From positions 1 to 64,000 of the forward strand of contig NZ_JACXAG020000010.1 of assembly GCF_014773435.2 (NCBI RefSeq): a stretch of DNA of 64,000 nucleotides, written 5' to 3'. Source of the stretch: Polycladospora coralii. Its GTDB lineage: Bacteria; Bacillota; Bacilli; Thermoactinomycetales; Thermoactinomycetaceae. A model generated the notes under the pieces. It was not told the DNA's origin, made no database searches, and saw only the letters and a list, made by a program, of their open reading frames with translations. The position numbers and the translations under genes are program-made. This document shows, in pieces, positions 1 to 8,123 of the stretch (within the stretch, counting starts at the first letter, position 1; each line of letters starts with the position of its first letter).

Positions 1-368
1 TATACCATGCACTTTCCACGATTAAGCACGATTTAAGGAAAATTCAGCTTTTCCATACTGACCGTGGGAGTGAATTCAATAATCGATTGATCGATGAAGC
101 TTTGACAACTTTCCAAATCCAACGGTCCTTGAGCCTGAAAGGATCACCACATGATAATGCGGTTGCTGAAGCAACGTTCAAGCTCATCAAAACGGAATTT
201 ATCAACGGTACAAGCTTTAAATGTCTACAGCATCTATCTCGAGAATTATTTGATTATGTTCATTGGTTTAACAACATCCGTATTCACAGTACTCTAGACT
301 ATTTAACTCCTGTTGAGTACAAATCCAAACACCTTAAAAAAATTGTCTAGTTTTATGTTGACAGTCCA
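1..368 (+). mobile_element. Right end of an IS3-family insertion sequence, cut by the window edge
   Basis: The segment holds the C-terminal half of an IS3-type transposase followed by a short tail (about 340-368) whose reverse complement begins TGGACTGTCAACATAAAAC. This has the 5'-TG...CA-3' form expected of an IS3-family terminal inverted repeat. The end at 368 is placed by that CA and by where the interrupted minus-strand gene resumes. The left end lies outside the window, so the matching inverted repeat and the 3-4 bp target duplication cannot be checked. Confidence 0.75.
3..350 (+). CDS. IS3-family transposase, catalytic C-terminus (5' partial)
   Basis: This is the end of a DDE integrase-fold transposase (rve domain, OrfB of IS3 elements). 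The frame is open from base 3, so the start is outside the window. The second catalytic Asp lies in HTDRGSEF and the catalytic Glu in NAVAEATFKLIKTE, both with the usual IS3 spacing, and the protein ends with the typical C-terminal motif NNIRIHSTLDYLTPVEY. An internal ATG at 87 is not a real start because the HTDRG motif lies upstream of it. The frame appears intact to its TAG at 348-350, so the copy could be active if its left half is complete. Confidence 0.9.
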   Translation, partial: YHALSTIKHDLRKIQLFHTDRGSEFNNRLIDEALTTFQIQRSLSLKGSPHDNAVAEATFKLIKTEFINGTSFKCLQHLSRELFDYVHWFNNIRIHSTLDYLTPVEYKSKHLKKIV

Positions 369-702
369 GTAGGTCACGTCATTTTCTTTCTTCTTTATCA
401 TATATTCGATCAGTTTCTCTCGTTTTTCCGCTGTTCCTATCACTTCATATTCGGGATAAGAAAGGAACTGACCAGCCACCATACTCCACTCTCCCCCGAT
501 TATTTGCCTCAAACCCTTTTATCCGCAACTGAGTCTCCTCCTCAATCCAAGATTCCATTTTTTGCGTAAAAGCTAAGCTCGCCCTATCAACCTTAGATTG
601 TGCGAGTTCCCACTGATTTCCTAGCTCATTAAAACTTAGATAACTTAGACATATGATCAACGTAGTAACCACAAAGCCCCAAATGAGTTGACGCCATTGC
701 AT
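369..702 (-). pseudogene. Small membrane-anchored protein gene, frameshifted and truncated by the IS element
   Basis: The gene begins at ATG 702, 9 bases after a GGGAGG ribosome-binding site. It encodes one N-terminal transmembrane segment (LIWGFVVTTLIICLSYLSF) and then a soluble, mostly helical part. Near 493-497 the coding strand has a run of five G. After it the original frame soon stops, while the next frame continues as a plausible protein (EWSMVAGQFLSYPEYEVIG...) up to the IS end at 368. Removing one G joins the two parts. The gene therefore carries a probable homopolymer frameshift and has lost its C-terminus to the insertion. The family is not recognised. Confidence 0.55.
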
Positions 703-890
703 AAATACCATCCTCCCTGCAAATTACATCCATTATTTAGACGGAGGAGAGTCATGCATTATTGCTTTTTTCAGATAGATGCAAATAAGATAGTAAAGTA
801 GAGTTAACAGTAGTTAACAATAATAAGCTCCCTCCAGTTGCTATGATTGGAATTAAGAAAAAATCATACAACAAATGAGGAGTGGCTTAA

Positions 891-1706
891 TTGGTACAAT
901 CGATTAAAATTATGTTACGCGTATCGTTGGTGTGTACGTTATTTTTCGGAGCAATGTTCGTTGGGACAAATACTACAGCAGAGGCTTCGACGAATTTCGC
1001 TTGGCCCTGCTGTAGTAGTAGTAATGTGACACAAGGGTTTGGTGGTAGTCATTACGGCATTGATATCGCACAAGGAGGTACCGTAGCCATTAAAGCAGCA
1101 GCCAAAGGTACAGTATCGCGATCTTACTTTAGTAGTAGCTACGGAGAGGTTGTGTTTATCAAACACACCATTAATGGTAAAAACTATGAAACGGTTTATG
1201 CACATATGAGAAGCGGTTCTAGAACCGTATCCCCAGGTGATAGCGTATTTCAAGGACAACGCATTGGCTATATGGGGAATACAGGCGACTCCTCTGGACA
1301 GCACCTTCACTTTGAATTGCACTCACCATCATGGAACAATAGTAAGTCTTATCGTTTGAATCCTTTGAGTTATTTGGGGAGTGGCTCAGATGTTCCTGGT
1401 GGTAATGGACAATGGGATGAAGTAGGCGATCCTGTAGAGTTTAAATTCCAAAGTCCAGTTCGTAAGTCAACAGGTGGAGATGTTGGATTCGAGTTAATCA
1501 GTGGACCAGAAGGATATTATACAGTGTGGGAATACGATCCAGATAATCCAGATGATTTCGTTGCCAAAATCTATTTAGAACACGGTGTCACTTACAACGT
1601 TAAAGATATCAATAAATTTGTGGACGGTACCAATAATACTGCGGAATTTTATCTAAAAAAAGATCATAATACGTCTACATATGCAAAAGTTCAAGTATAT
1701 GATTGA
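891..1706 (+). CDS. Secreted M23 family metallopeptidase with an extra C-terminal domain
   Basis: This is probably an extracellular peptidoglycan endopeptidase of the lysostaphin/LytM type. The TTG start at 891 is chosen because GAGGAG lies 7 bases upstream; the first ATG (912) has no ribosome-binding site. Residues 1-31 form a signal peptide (hydrophobic core near 8-24). The M23 zinc ligands are visible: His54 and Asp58 in HYGID, and His140 in GQHLHFEL, with the conserved YAHM at about 103-106. Residues 170-271 form a beta-rich, acidic domain after a glycine-rich linker; I do not recognise it, and it may be a wall-binding or substrate-binding module. The gene is monocistronic, on the strand opposite the tad island, and ends in a strong hairpin. 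Confidence 0.88.
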   Translation: MVQSIKIMLRVSLVCTLFFGAMFVGTNTTAEASTNFAWPCCSSSNVTQGFGGSHYGIDIAQGGTVAIKAAAKGTVSRSYFSSSYGEVVFIKHTINGKNYETVYAHMRSGSRTVSPGDSVFQGQRIGYMGNTGDSSGQHLHFELHSPSWNNSKSYRLNPLSYLGSGSDVPGGNGQWDEVGDPVEFKFQSPVRKSTGGDVGFELISGPEGYYTVWEYDPDNPDDFVAKIYLEHGVTYNVKDINKFVDGTNNTAEFYLKKDHNTSTYAKVQVYD

Positions 1707-1734
1707 TCCAATCGCTTAGATGTATGACATGACA

Positions 1735-1789
1735 ATACACCTTATTATTCCTCCGCGAAGTGATTGTAGGCGGTAATAATAAGGTGTAT
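1735..1789. terminator. Intrinsic terminator after the M23 peptidase gene
   Basis: A perfect 15-bp inverted repeat (ATACACCTTATTATT at 1735-1749, complement at 1775-1789) surrounds a GC-rich inner hairpin (CCGC/GCGG). It lies 28 bases after the stop codon, between convergent genes. The T tract is weak, so termination may rely on the long stem, and it may work in both directions. Confidence 0.7.
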
Positions 1790-1855
1790 GTTTCATATAA
1801 ATATGCATTTCGATCCAGATATATATGGACAAAGCACCTTCAGATTCTAGCTCTG

Positions 1856-2745
1856 CTAACGATATCCATCCTCAACCTCTTTCATCACACCACTGTCAAT
1901 AAACGTATTAAACTGAATCCATTTCTCCCCCTGTAAATGATACGCCTCGTCGTCGAAATTCGCTTTCATAAAGCAAGGCACATTTATATTTCCTCCACCT
2001 AGTGCTAAAAAACGTTTGCCTATCCACTCGGGCACTTTCATCCAGGAAACGTAGAGGTAGTCATCACCATACTTACTTAGATGTTGGTAACGTTCTCTAG
2101 CATCGGAGATCAAATGAAGCAGGTATGGCACATATTCAATGGAATAGGATTTGGGACACTCTGACTCATACCGCTCTCTTCGTCCACATGATTGATCTTG
2201 TGTTTTATCTACGTGATCATACTCAACTTCCACTCTACGCACTCCCGTATCTTGATCTAGTCTAATGGAGTTAAAAGTCATGTTCTGCTCCTGTGCCAAC
2301 TCCTTCATGCGATTCCAGTTGTGAAGGCCAGAACCATTCCATTTACCATGGGTAGGAAGATCGGGGTCGTCCACTCTTTCACCTTCATGAATATGCTTTT
2401 TAGTTTGGTCACTAACTTGGGGACTAGATCCGCCATTTTCTTTATCCTTGTCGGAAACCTTATCTTTTCCGTCTGGACAACCGCATCCTTTGTGAATGAA
2501 AATACCTTTTAATATCGATACCACTTTGATCGCTTTACCAGGTGTAGGCGCCGCTTCTACCATATTCCAGACACGATTTAAGGCAGGTACGGGCTTTCCA
2601 TCCGCATCTACACCATTCCAACCTTCCATAAATTGGTCATGGTCATAGATAAAGTTTACAACTGTATCACCTGGATTATCCCATGCCTCTTTTACCCCAT
2701 CCCAAGTATTGTCCCGAGCGGATCATCCGTCAGTTTATTCCATGT
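1856..2745 (-). pseudogene. Remnant of a polymorphic-toxin-like protein (C-terminal part)
   Basis: An open frame runs from about 2721 to the stop at 1856; the first ATG is at 2629, but the coding pattern starts upstream of it. The sequence has the look of a pre-toxin region (DNTWDGVKEAWDNPGDTVV, then FMEGWNGVDADGKPVP and PTPGKAIK). A Cys/Asp/Lys-rich linker follows (GCGCPDGKDK...), and then a variable C-terminal domain beginning KKHIHEGE and containing GLHNWNRMKE and RRVEVEY. A matching upstream piece (WNKLTDDPLG) is in another frame at about 2715-2740, so a frameshift near 2711-2720 is likely. The long N-terminal body of such proteins is missing. The HIxxG and VEVEY elements recall bacterial EndoU-type ribonuclease toxins, but this is only a suggestion. 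Confidence 0.45.
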
Positions 2746-2772
2746 TTATTTTGTTTAATCGACACTGCTTAA

Positions 2773-4089
2773 CTACTCTACATTTTTTATTTCTACTAAC
2801 TTTTTCACTTCTTCAGCATTTAATACCAGAGGGTGAGAATTATCACTAAATTCATCACTCAGTGTTGAAGTAATCCAAATCACACCGTCTTTTTCTTTTC
2901 CTAACACGACATCTTCACTAGATAGGCCATTTGTCTCATTTAGGGCTTGTAGTTGTTTCCACTCCGCTTCATTTTGATACCGCGCGATATAGAGCACTGT
3001 AGTAGGTTCATAGCCTGCTAGCTGTTCTTTGGGGAAAAAATAAAACTCTCCTTCTGAGTGCTTGTACCCTACTTTTCCTAGCCATTTTTGAGGAAAGTTT
3101 AACTTGAAATGTAGATCCTCTTGATAGGCTTGTTGCGCGATCATTTTCAATTTTCCATCTTGTTCGAGCTGATACCATGTTAATAACGGTTCTAAATAGG
3201 CATTTTTTTCTTTAATAAGCATCGGTATTTCTATAATTCCGTCCTTATTCATATCTGAGATCACGATATTTTTAGGTAGTGGTAATTGGGATTCTCCAAA
3301 CCCTTCTGGGCTAAGGGTAGTCAATTGGTTGTTTCTTTTTATAATTGCCACGATTTTCTCTTGCTCATTTCCATCCACACCCCGAACGATCACACCATGA
3401 TGATTCGCGCCTAATTTACCACCTACAAACAGCGTAATCTGATCCAATTCTGTATCTAATGAGAGTTCATCCTCACTTACCAATTTTTCTTGTTGATACT
3501 TCAGAAGCGAGGCCGAACGTTTATTTTCGTTTAGAATAAGAATCTCATTCTGCTTGTCTCCATCTAAATCTGTTACGAAAGGCTGACTCCCCTTCTCTTC
3601 TAAGAGTGGTTTACCCGCTTCCGAGACTGGAAATACAATCGTCTTCGACGTCTCCTGTTCACGAACACCTAAAATAACCTCTGGCACTTGATCACCGGTT
3701 AGGTCTTCATATGCGCCATAGGTTAGATTTTCCCCTTTCACTTTACCTTGCGCCACTTCTTTCCACCCTGAAGATTTCTTCGTAGCGACGATAAAACCAA
3801 CTTCATTTCTTTTCTTATCCCGATAAAAAGAGGCCGCTTCTTTTACACCATCTTGATCAAAATCGATTAAAGCTACTTTTAAATCCTTCGTTGGCAGGGA
3901 AGGGGCCATATCCCTCTCTGCAATCAACTGTGTTTCTTCCAAAGAAATGAATTCGATATCCTTAGGCAGAATCGTTATCAATCCAGCTTTCGCTTCCGCT
4001 AGGCTAGCAGGTGACACGCTCTCTTCTTCGAAAAAGCGACAACCGACTAAAGCGAGAAATAGAATGATCGAAATGCTTAATTTTTTCAT
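2773..4089 (-). CDS. Lipoprotein with FG-GAP/VCBS-like repeats
   Basis: This is a predicted membrane-anchored extracytoplasmic protein of 438 residues. It has a signal peptide and the lipobox LALVGC (lipidated Cys17). Several calcium-loop-like repeats follow: DFDQDGVKE, DLTGDQVPEV, DLDGDKQNEI and DMNKDGIIEI. These resemble FG-GAP/VCBS or integrin-type beta-propeller blades (family knowledge), which usually bind ligands or carbohydrate. It is the last intact gene in the minus-strand tad island, 23 bases after a small membrane-protein gene, so it is probably co-transcribed with the pilus accessory genes. The exact function is unknown. Confidence 0.7.
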   Translation of the reverse strand: MKKLSISIILFLALVGCRFFEEESVSPASLAEAKAGLITILPKDIEFISLEETQLIAERDMAPSLPTKDLKVALIDFDQDGVKEAASFYRDKKRNEVGFIVATKKSSGWKEVAQGKVKGENLTYGAYEDLTGDQVPEVILGVREQETSKTIVFPVSEAGKPLLEEKGSQPFVTDLDGDKQNEILILNENKRSASLLKYQQEKLVSEDELSLDTELDQITLFVGGKLGANHHGVIVRGVDGNEQEKIVAIIKRNNQLTTLSPEGFGESQLPLPKNIVISDMNKDGIIEIPMLIKEKNAYLEPLLTWYQLEQDGKLKMIAQQAYQEDLHFKLNFPQKWLGKVGYKHSEGEFYFFPKEQLAGYEPTTVLYIARYQNEAEWKQLQALNETNGLSSEDVVLGKEKDGVIWITSTLSDEFSDNSHPLVLNAEEVKKLVEIKNVE

Positions 4090-4112
4090 GTTCGTTTCTC
4101 CAATTCTGCGTT

Positions 4113-4646
4113 TTATAGCGTATGCAAAAGGATTTCTTTCGTTATGAATCCCATAGTTGATATCCCAATCAATATCGCTAAATGTATACTCAAACTTTGC
4201 TTTTTTATCGCAAATACAGCTTGTACATTTCCGTTTATTAGAAAGATAAAAGATGCTAAGAAAGCTCCGAGATACACCAGTGGCAGTATATTATAAGATT
4301 CCCAGATCGATCCGCCTAGTTGAAATAGCATACTGATCACCATAAGCTTATCTATGATGCCATAACAAAGAAAGGTGGTCCCTATCCACCAACCCCAGCG
4401 CTCTTGTAAGAATAGACCGATACCTGCAAAAAGGGGGAAAAGACCATCAAAAAAGAGATAGATCAATTGCTTGGCAAAACTCCACTCTTGTAAGTTACAG
4501 CCCATAATTGCCGAACAAATCATTTCATTTTCACTAATTGGGCTACTCATTGTTATGTGATAAAAAGTAAGTACCATTCCGTATATGATAAATAGGACTG
4601 CAATCACTTTAATCCCCTTACTACGCATCACCACTTCATTCCACAC
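4113..4646 (-). CDS. Four-helix membrane protein of unknown function
   Basis: The 177-residue product has about four hydrophobic segments (near residues 10-28, 60-80, 92-115 and 120-145) and a fifth weaker one near the C-terminus, and no recognised domain. GTG 4646 is possible, but ATG 4628 (MRSKGIK) is the more natural start. The gene lies between the TadE-M23 fusion and the FG-GAP lipoprotein with short gaps (14 and 23 bases), so it is probably part of the same transcript. The pattern of Trp and charged loops is like DUF-type integral membrane proteins with no known activity. Confidence 0.65.
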   Translation of the reverse strand: MWNEVVMRSKGIKVIAVLFIIYGMVLTFYHITMSSPISENEMICSAIMGCNLQEWSFAKQLIYLFFDGLFPLFAGIGLFLQERWGWWIGTTFLCYGIIDKLMVISMLFQLGGSIWESYNILPLVYLGAFLASFIFLINGNVQAVFAIKKQSLSIHLAILIGISTMGFITKEILLHTL

Positions 4647-4660
4647 TCCATTTAGAATAT

Positions 4661-5524
4661 CTAATTTCTAGCTACCATGGATCTGTTCACATATTTTTCT
4701 GGATTTACAAAAACTCCATTATACATGACCTCAAAATGTAAGTGAGCTCCTGTGCCAACACCTTCACTCCCAACACCCGCAATATGTTGTCCTCGTGACA
4801 CGCGATCCCCTACACGTACGTATATGGACGATCTTTTCATATGGGCATAACGGGTTACTAAGCCGTTACCGTGATCAATTACAATGAGATTCCCATACCC
4901 ATTTGAAGCACCAGCTCGGGTAACCACACCTGCTTCTGCTGCATAGATCGGTGTTAGATGTGGTGCTCCTAAATCAAGACCTGTATGTTTTTTTAATCGA
5001 CCTGTGACTGGGTGCACCCTATACCCAAACCCTGAAGTCTTTTTCCACACTCCAATCGGAGGACCCAATATACCGCCTTCTGTAAGTAAGGGGCCACCAG
5101 CTTCGCCTATCATGCCATACGCTCCACTGTATGCCTTTAGGACAGGCGCTTCCGCTCGATCCGAATAGGACATCGGCTTCATATTTTTCATAAATATCAT
5201 ATTGATTTCTGTTTTGGCAGAAACGGTCACTTCTTCATTCTCAATCTCAACCTTTAGCCCTTTTAATTTAAACTGACTAGATTTTCCAAACGACTCTCGC
5301 CCTACCTCTTCCGCTTTTTTCTCATCACCTGTTGTCGCAGCGACACGAGCTGCGTCGCGGAGAGCCGCTTGTGTATTCATCACCGCTAGCCCCGCTAGTA
5401 CCAGTTGCCATAATACAAGGGCAAGTAAGATAAACAAGGGGAGAATGATTAAAAATTCAACCGTTGAAGCCCCCTTACGCGATTGACCAACCTTTATCAG
5501 CGTCGTACTCGTCAATGATTTCAT
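4661..5524 (-). CDS. TadE-type pseudopilin fused to an M23 endopeptidase
   Basis: This is a bifunctional protein of 287 residues. ATG 5524 is used because AAGGAGG precedes it at good spacing; the same frame is open further upstream without such a site. Residues 14-60 form a TadE module: a short basic leader ending in RKG, then ASTVEF with the conserved Glu and a hydrophobic helix (about 22-46) like type IV pilin-like subunits. Residues 165-280 are an M23 (LytM) domain with ligands His180 and Asp184 (HTGLD) and His261/His263 (HLHFEV), plus His228 in YAHM. A TadE helix would anchor the hydrolase at the membrane or pilus base, where it could open the wall for the pilus (inference). It lies 22 bases after tadE. 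Confidence 0.88.
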   Translation of the reverse strand: MKSLTSTTLIKVGQSRKGASTVEFLIILPLFILLALVLWQLVLAGLAVMNTQAALRDAARVAATTGDEKKAEEVGRESFGKSSQFKLKGLKVEIENEEVTVSAKTEINMIFMKNMKPMSYSDRAEAPVLKAYSGAYGMIGEAGGPLLTEGGILGPPIGVWKKTSGFGYRVHPVTGRLKKHTGLDLGAPHLTPIYAAEAGVVTRAGASNGYGNLIVIDHGNGLVTRYAHMKRSSIYVRVGDRVSRGQHIAGVGSEGVGTGAHLHFEVMYNGVFVNPEKYVNRSMVARN

Positions 5525-5546
5525 TCTAACCTCCTTGTAAAAGTTG

Positions 5547-5930
5547 CTATTCAATAATAGGCGCTTGAGCAGATGTCTTATATGTGAAAGGGGGAAAAGG
5601 TAAGAACACATACTCAATACTCGTCTCTGCTTTAATTCTCACCTTATCTTTTTTGTATACGACATCATAAGTTTCAAGTTTGAAGTTATCCCTTACAGGG
5701 AAAACTTTCATTCCCCGCTTTTCTTCTTTTTTTTCATTTTTGCTCTCAGCAGCAATGCGGACTCCTTCTCGAACCAAATTATTGGTTTCCATAATGGCAA
5801 TTCCCGCTACATAAAATTGCCATACAAACAGACACATAAAAACAACGAGAGGCATAACCGTTAAAAATTCAACCGTTGCTGATCCTTTATCATTTTTTAA
5901 TAATCTAAAGACTGGCTTCATCTCCATCAT
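5547..5930 (-). CDS. tadE: TadE-like pseudopilin
   Basis: This is a minor pilin-like protein of the Tad (type IVc pilus) system, 127 residues. It has the TadE signature near the N-terminus: a basic leader ending in NDKG, then SATVEFLTVMPLVVF with the conserved Glu, followed by a hydrophobic helix. TadE and TadF proteins are processed by the prepilin peptidase and are needed for pilus assembly in known systems. The rest is short and hydrophilic, with many Lys and Glu residues. The gene lies 5 bases after the TadG-like gene and 22 bases before the TadE-M23 gene, so all three are probably translated from one mRNA. Confidence 0.85.
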   Translation of the reverse strand: MMEMKPVFRLLKNDKGSATVEFLTVMPLVVFMCLFVWQFYVAGIAIMETNNLVREGVRIAAESKNEKKEEKRGMKVFPVRDNFKLETYDVVYKKDKVRIKAETSIEYVFLPFPPFTYKTSAQAPIIE

Positions 5931-5935
5931 CCAAT

Positions 5936-6520
5936 CTAATCATAGCTCACCTTTATTTTATTTTTACTGGTTATCCATTTCATATAGTCACGAGTAGGAC
6001 CTGTTCCTCTTCCTTTTACATATGCATCCTTAAACTGCTCACTTAACTCTTCTTCAAAGAGAGCAGGGGAATAAGGTGTTCGCGCTTCCACCTCTATCCT
6101 GCCATTCACAAAGAAAGTGATGACACCTTCCGAACTAGCACCATTTTTTTTCACATACTTTTTCACTTCTGCAATCAATTCTGATTGGTGGTGATTAATG
6201 ACATAGCGAATTAATCGTTCCTTTTTCCGCTTCGTTCCCACTACATAATAGTAGGGGTCTATAATTTGCTCATCAACTGGTCGATATTGATTCGATTCTA
6301 TGACCCGTGCTATTCGATCATTAATTTCATCTTGTACCAACTTGTCCATCTTCTTCGTAGCCGCAAGACTGGCAGCATCCGCTGCTACCTGCATGGATGA
6401 ATGCGAAAGCCACGCCGTAAGCATTGATATCAGAGCTAGCATCAATAGTGCAAACATGGGTAATCCAGCAAGCCACAGCGTGGTCACATTGCCTTTCTTG
6501 CTCTTCAAACGCTTCCACAC
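5936..6520 (-). CDS. TadG-like Flp pilus assembly protein
   Basis: The 194-residue protein starts at GTG 6520, 8 bases after GGGAGG. It begins with a KSKKGN leader and one hydrophobic helix (about residues 15-38), then the motif HSSMQVAADAASLAATKK, which is typical of TadG/TadE-like N-terminal regions (QxxADAAALA). Known TadG proteins often carry a large C-terminal VWA domain. That domain is absent here, and only about 140 residues of soluble region follow. A separate VWA lipoprotein in the same locus may fill that role (inference). The gene lies between a membrane-protein gene and tadE. Confidence 0.72.
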   Translation of the reverse strand: MWKRLKSKKGNVTTLWLAGLPMFALLMLALISMLTAWLSHSSMQVAADAASLAATKKMDKLVQDEINDRIARVIESNQYRPVDEQIIDPYYYVVGTKRKKERLIRYVINHHQSELIAEVKKYVKKNGASSEGVITFFVNGRIEVEARTPYSPALFEEELSEQFKDAYVKGRGTGPTRDYMKWITSKNKIKVSYD

Positions 6521-6559
6521 ACAGCATATCCTCCCGTTTCCTTGATAACTTGTGCGAGC

Positions 6560-7252
6560 TTAATATTCTTCTAAATCAATTTCTCCTGACCAGTCTAAAA
6601 ATTTAAAAGAGGTGATAAAGGAGAATAGGGGAATGAATAACATATTCGTAAATAATAGGATCAAAATGATGTAAAGGTAACGTAGCGTAATAAAATTAAT
6701 GGTGACAAATTGCACAACAAATTCAACTACCCATTCTCCAATTGTAAATAACAAGATAAAGATGAGTAACTTGAAAAGATTTTGTTTCCCAAATTGAAAG
6801 GCACTTTTTAAAGCCTCTTTCCACTTCTCCTCTTCCAATATGATTGCCTGTGGAAAGGAGAAGAGAAGTACCATAATGATAAATCCTGGAATGATAAAAA
6901 GTATACTCCCTATTATAACTGCGATTGCATAAAAGATTCCCATCACATATATTATAAATCCATACTTTAAAATGCTCACAAAAGCGGATCGAAGCGATAA
7001 ACCATCCTCCAATACTTCATCTTTCACCATCTGCACAAAGGGGATTTGTACAAACATGATCGTAAGTAAAATGGCAAAGCTGTAAAAAGCATCCGCTAGA
7101 AGAGTTAGATTATAGAGATTGTAGTATTTATAAATGACACCAATTACTAGAAAACCTAGAAATAAAACCGGTAATACAAACACGGAACCAATTAATAGTA
7201 TCTTGAAAAAATGCTCGCGATAAAATGCAAGTGATTGCTTGAGTACATTCAT
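6560..7252 (-). CDS. Polytopic membrane protein (GPDPase_memb/DUF-like)
   Basis: The protein has 230 residues and about six transmembrane helices. The central motif IIPGFIIMVLLFSFPQAII followed by EEEKWKEALKSAFQFGKQN matches the pattern of the glycerophosphodiesterase membrane-domain family (a PG, a run of aromatic and hydrophobic residues, then E-x-x-x-x-EAL-x-x-S). Proteins with this domain are found in many Firmicutes, and the function is mostly unknown. The start is ATG 7252 behind AAGGGAG. Its position inside the tad accessory genes suggests a role in the envelope part of the system, but nothing in the sequence proves this. Confidence 0.72.
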   Translation of the reverse strand: MNVLKQSLAFYREHFFKILLIGSVFVLPVLFLGFLVIGVIYKYYNLYNLTLLADAFYSFAILLTIMFVQIPFVQMVKDEVLEDGLSLRSAFVSILKYGFIIYVMGIFYAIAVIIGSILFIIPGFIIMVLLFSFPQAIILEEEKWKEALKSAFQFGKQNLFKLLIFILLFTIGEWVVEFVVQFVTINFITLRYLYIILILLFTNMLFIPLFSFITSFKFLDWSGEIDLEEY

Positions 7253-7273
7253 GATATATCTCCCTTGCGCTCT

Positions 7274-8107
7274 TTACTCTGGATTACGTAAACTTTCGAG
7301 TTGTTTTTTCTGTCCCTCAGCACTTGCTTTCTGACGTGTTATATCCGCCATCACTTCATCATGCATTTTCTTCGTTTCACCTTCTACTAATATCGCTTTA
7401 TTGTACTTGGCTAGTTTACGTAATTCATATCTTTTAGGGACATTAAAAATAGATATTCTTTTTCGCATCTGCTTGATAAAGCGTTTTCGACTTTCTTGCG
7501 TATCATGCCATATCTCGAACTGTTTACCAATCTGACTCATCATAGTATTAAATAGATACTCTAATTCATTACCCATTTCAGGGGTGATCGTAAAATGAGT
7601 CGACTGTTCCTTGAGGATCTCAGTACCTCGTTCAACAAGCTTATAAATTTCATTTTGTGTCTCAAACATGACACGTGGTAGGCTTAAATACATTTGATAA
7701 TCCTCTGCCAATGTATGATCTACATTCAATTTCATATTTTTAAGAATAGATTCAATATCATGCCACATGTCCATCGAACTTTCATATCGATCTTTTCCTA
7801 TTGTCAGACAAAGACCTTTTAAGCAAGAGTCTTGAAAACCTAGTAATTTAAGCACTTCTTCTGCCTTCTTTTTATTAGGAATATACCCATCTTCACGAAC
7901 GGCTAAAAAGCCTCTATTGTTATTTCGTTCGTCCATGTTTCCTACAAAAAATGAAGCTAAAAAATAGTACTCTCCATCTATATAGCCCCTAACAGGATCA
8001 GCATAAAATGATTCATTATCTCTTACAAATTTACTAACAATAGACCTAATAAATTCCGATTCCTCTGGATATGGATTAACCAATTCGATTTTTAATTTTT
8101 TTCTCAC
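7274..8107 (-). CDS. Soluble protein of unknown function in the tad island
   Basis: I do not recognise this protein (277 residues). The start chosen is GTG 8107, which has AGGAG 8 bases upstream; a longer frame would overlap the preceding gene by 32 bases. There is no signal peptide and no membrane segment. The N-terminal half is alpha/beta-like (EYYFLASFFVGN...GFLAVREDGYI, which looks like a PepSY- or YcgG-type sheet). The C-terminal third is strongly charged and probably coiled coil (about residues 200-277). It directly follows the secreted toxin-like protein, with a 16-base gap. The pair could be partners, for example effector and immunity or chaperone, but that is only a hypothesis. Confidence 0.6.
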   Translation of the reverse strand: MRKKLKIELVNPYPEESEFIRSIVSKFVRDNESFYADPVRGYIDGEYYFLASFFVGNMDERNNNRGFLAVREDGYIPNKKKAEEVLKLLGFQDSCLKGLCLTIGKDRYESSMDMWHDIESILKNMKLNVDHTLAEDYQMYLSLPRVMFETQNEIYKLVERGTEILKEQSTHFTITPEMGNELEYLFNTMMSQIGKQFEIWHDTQESRKRFIKQMRKRISIFNVPKRYELRKLAKYNKAILVEGETKKMHDEVMADITRQKASAEGQKKQLESLRNPE

Positions 8108-8123
8108 TTTCCTTACTCCTCTC

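Noticed and set aside
939-1322. Minus-strand 127-codon frame opposite the M23 peptidase gene
   Set aside because: The plus-strand frame has a signal peptide and zinc-site motifs; this one is a shadow.
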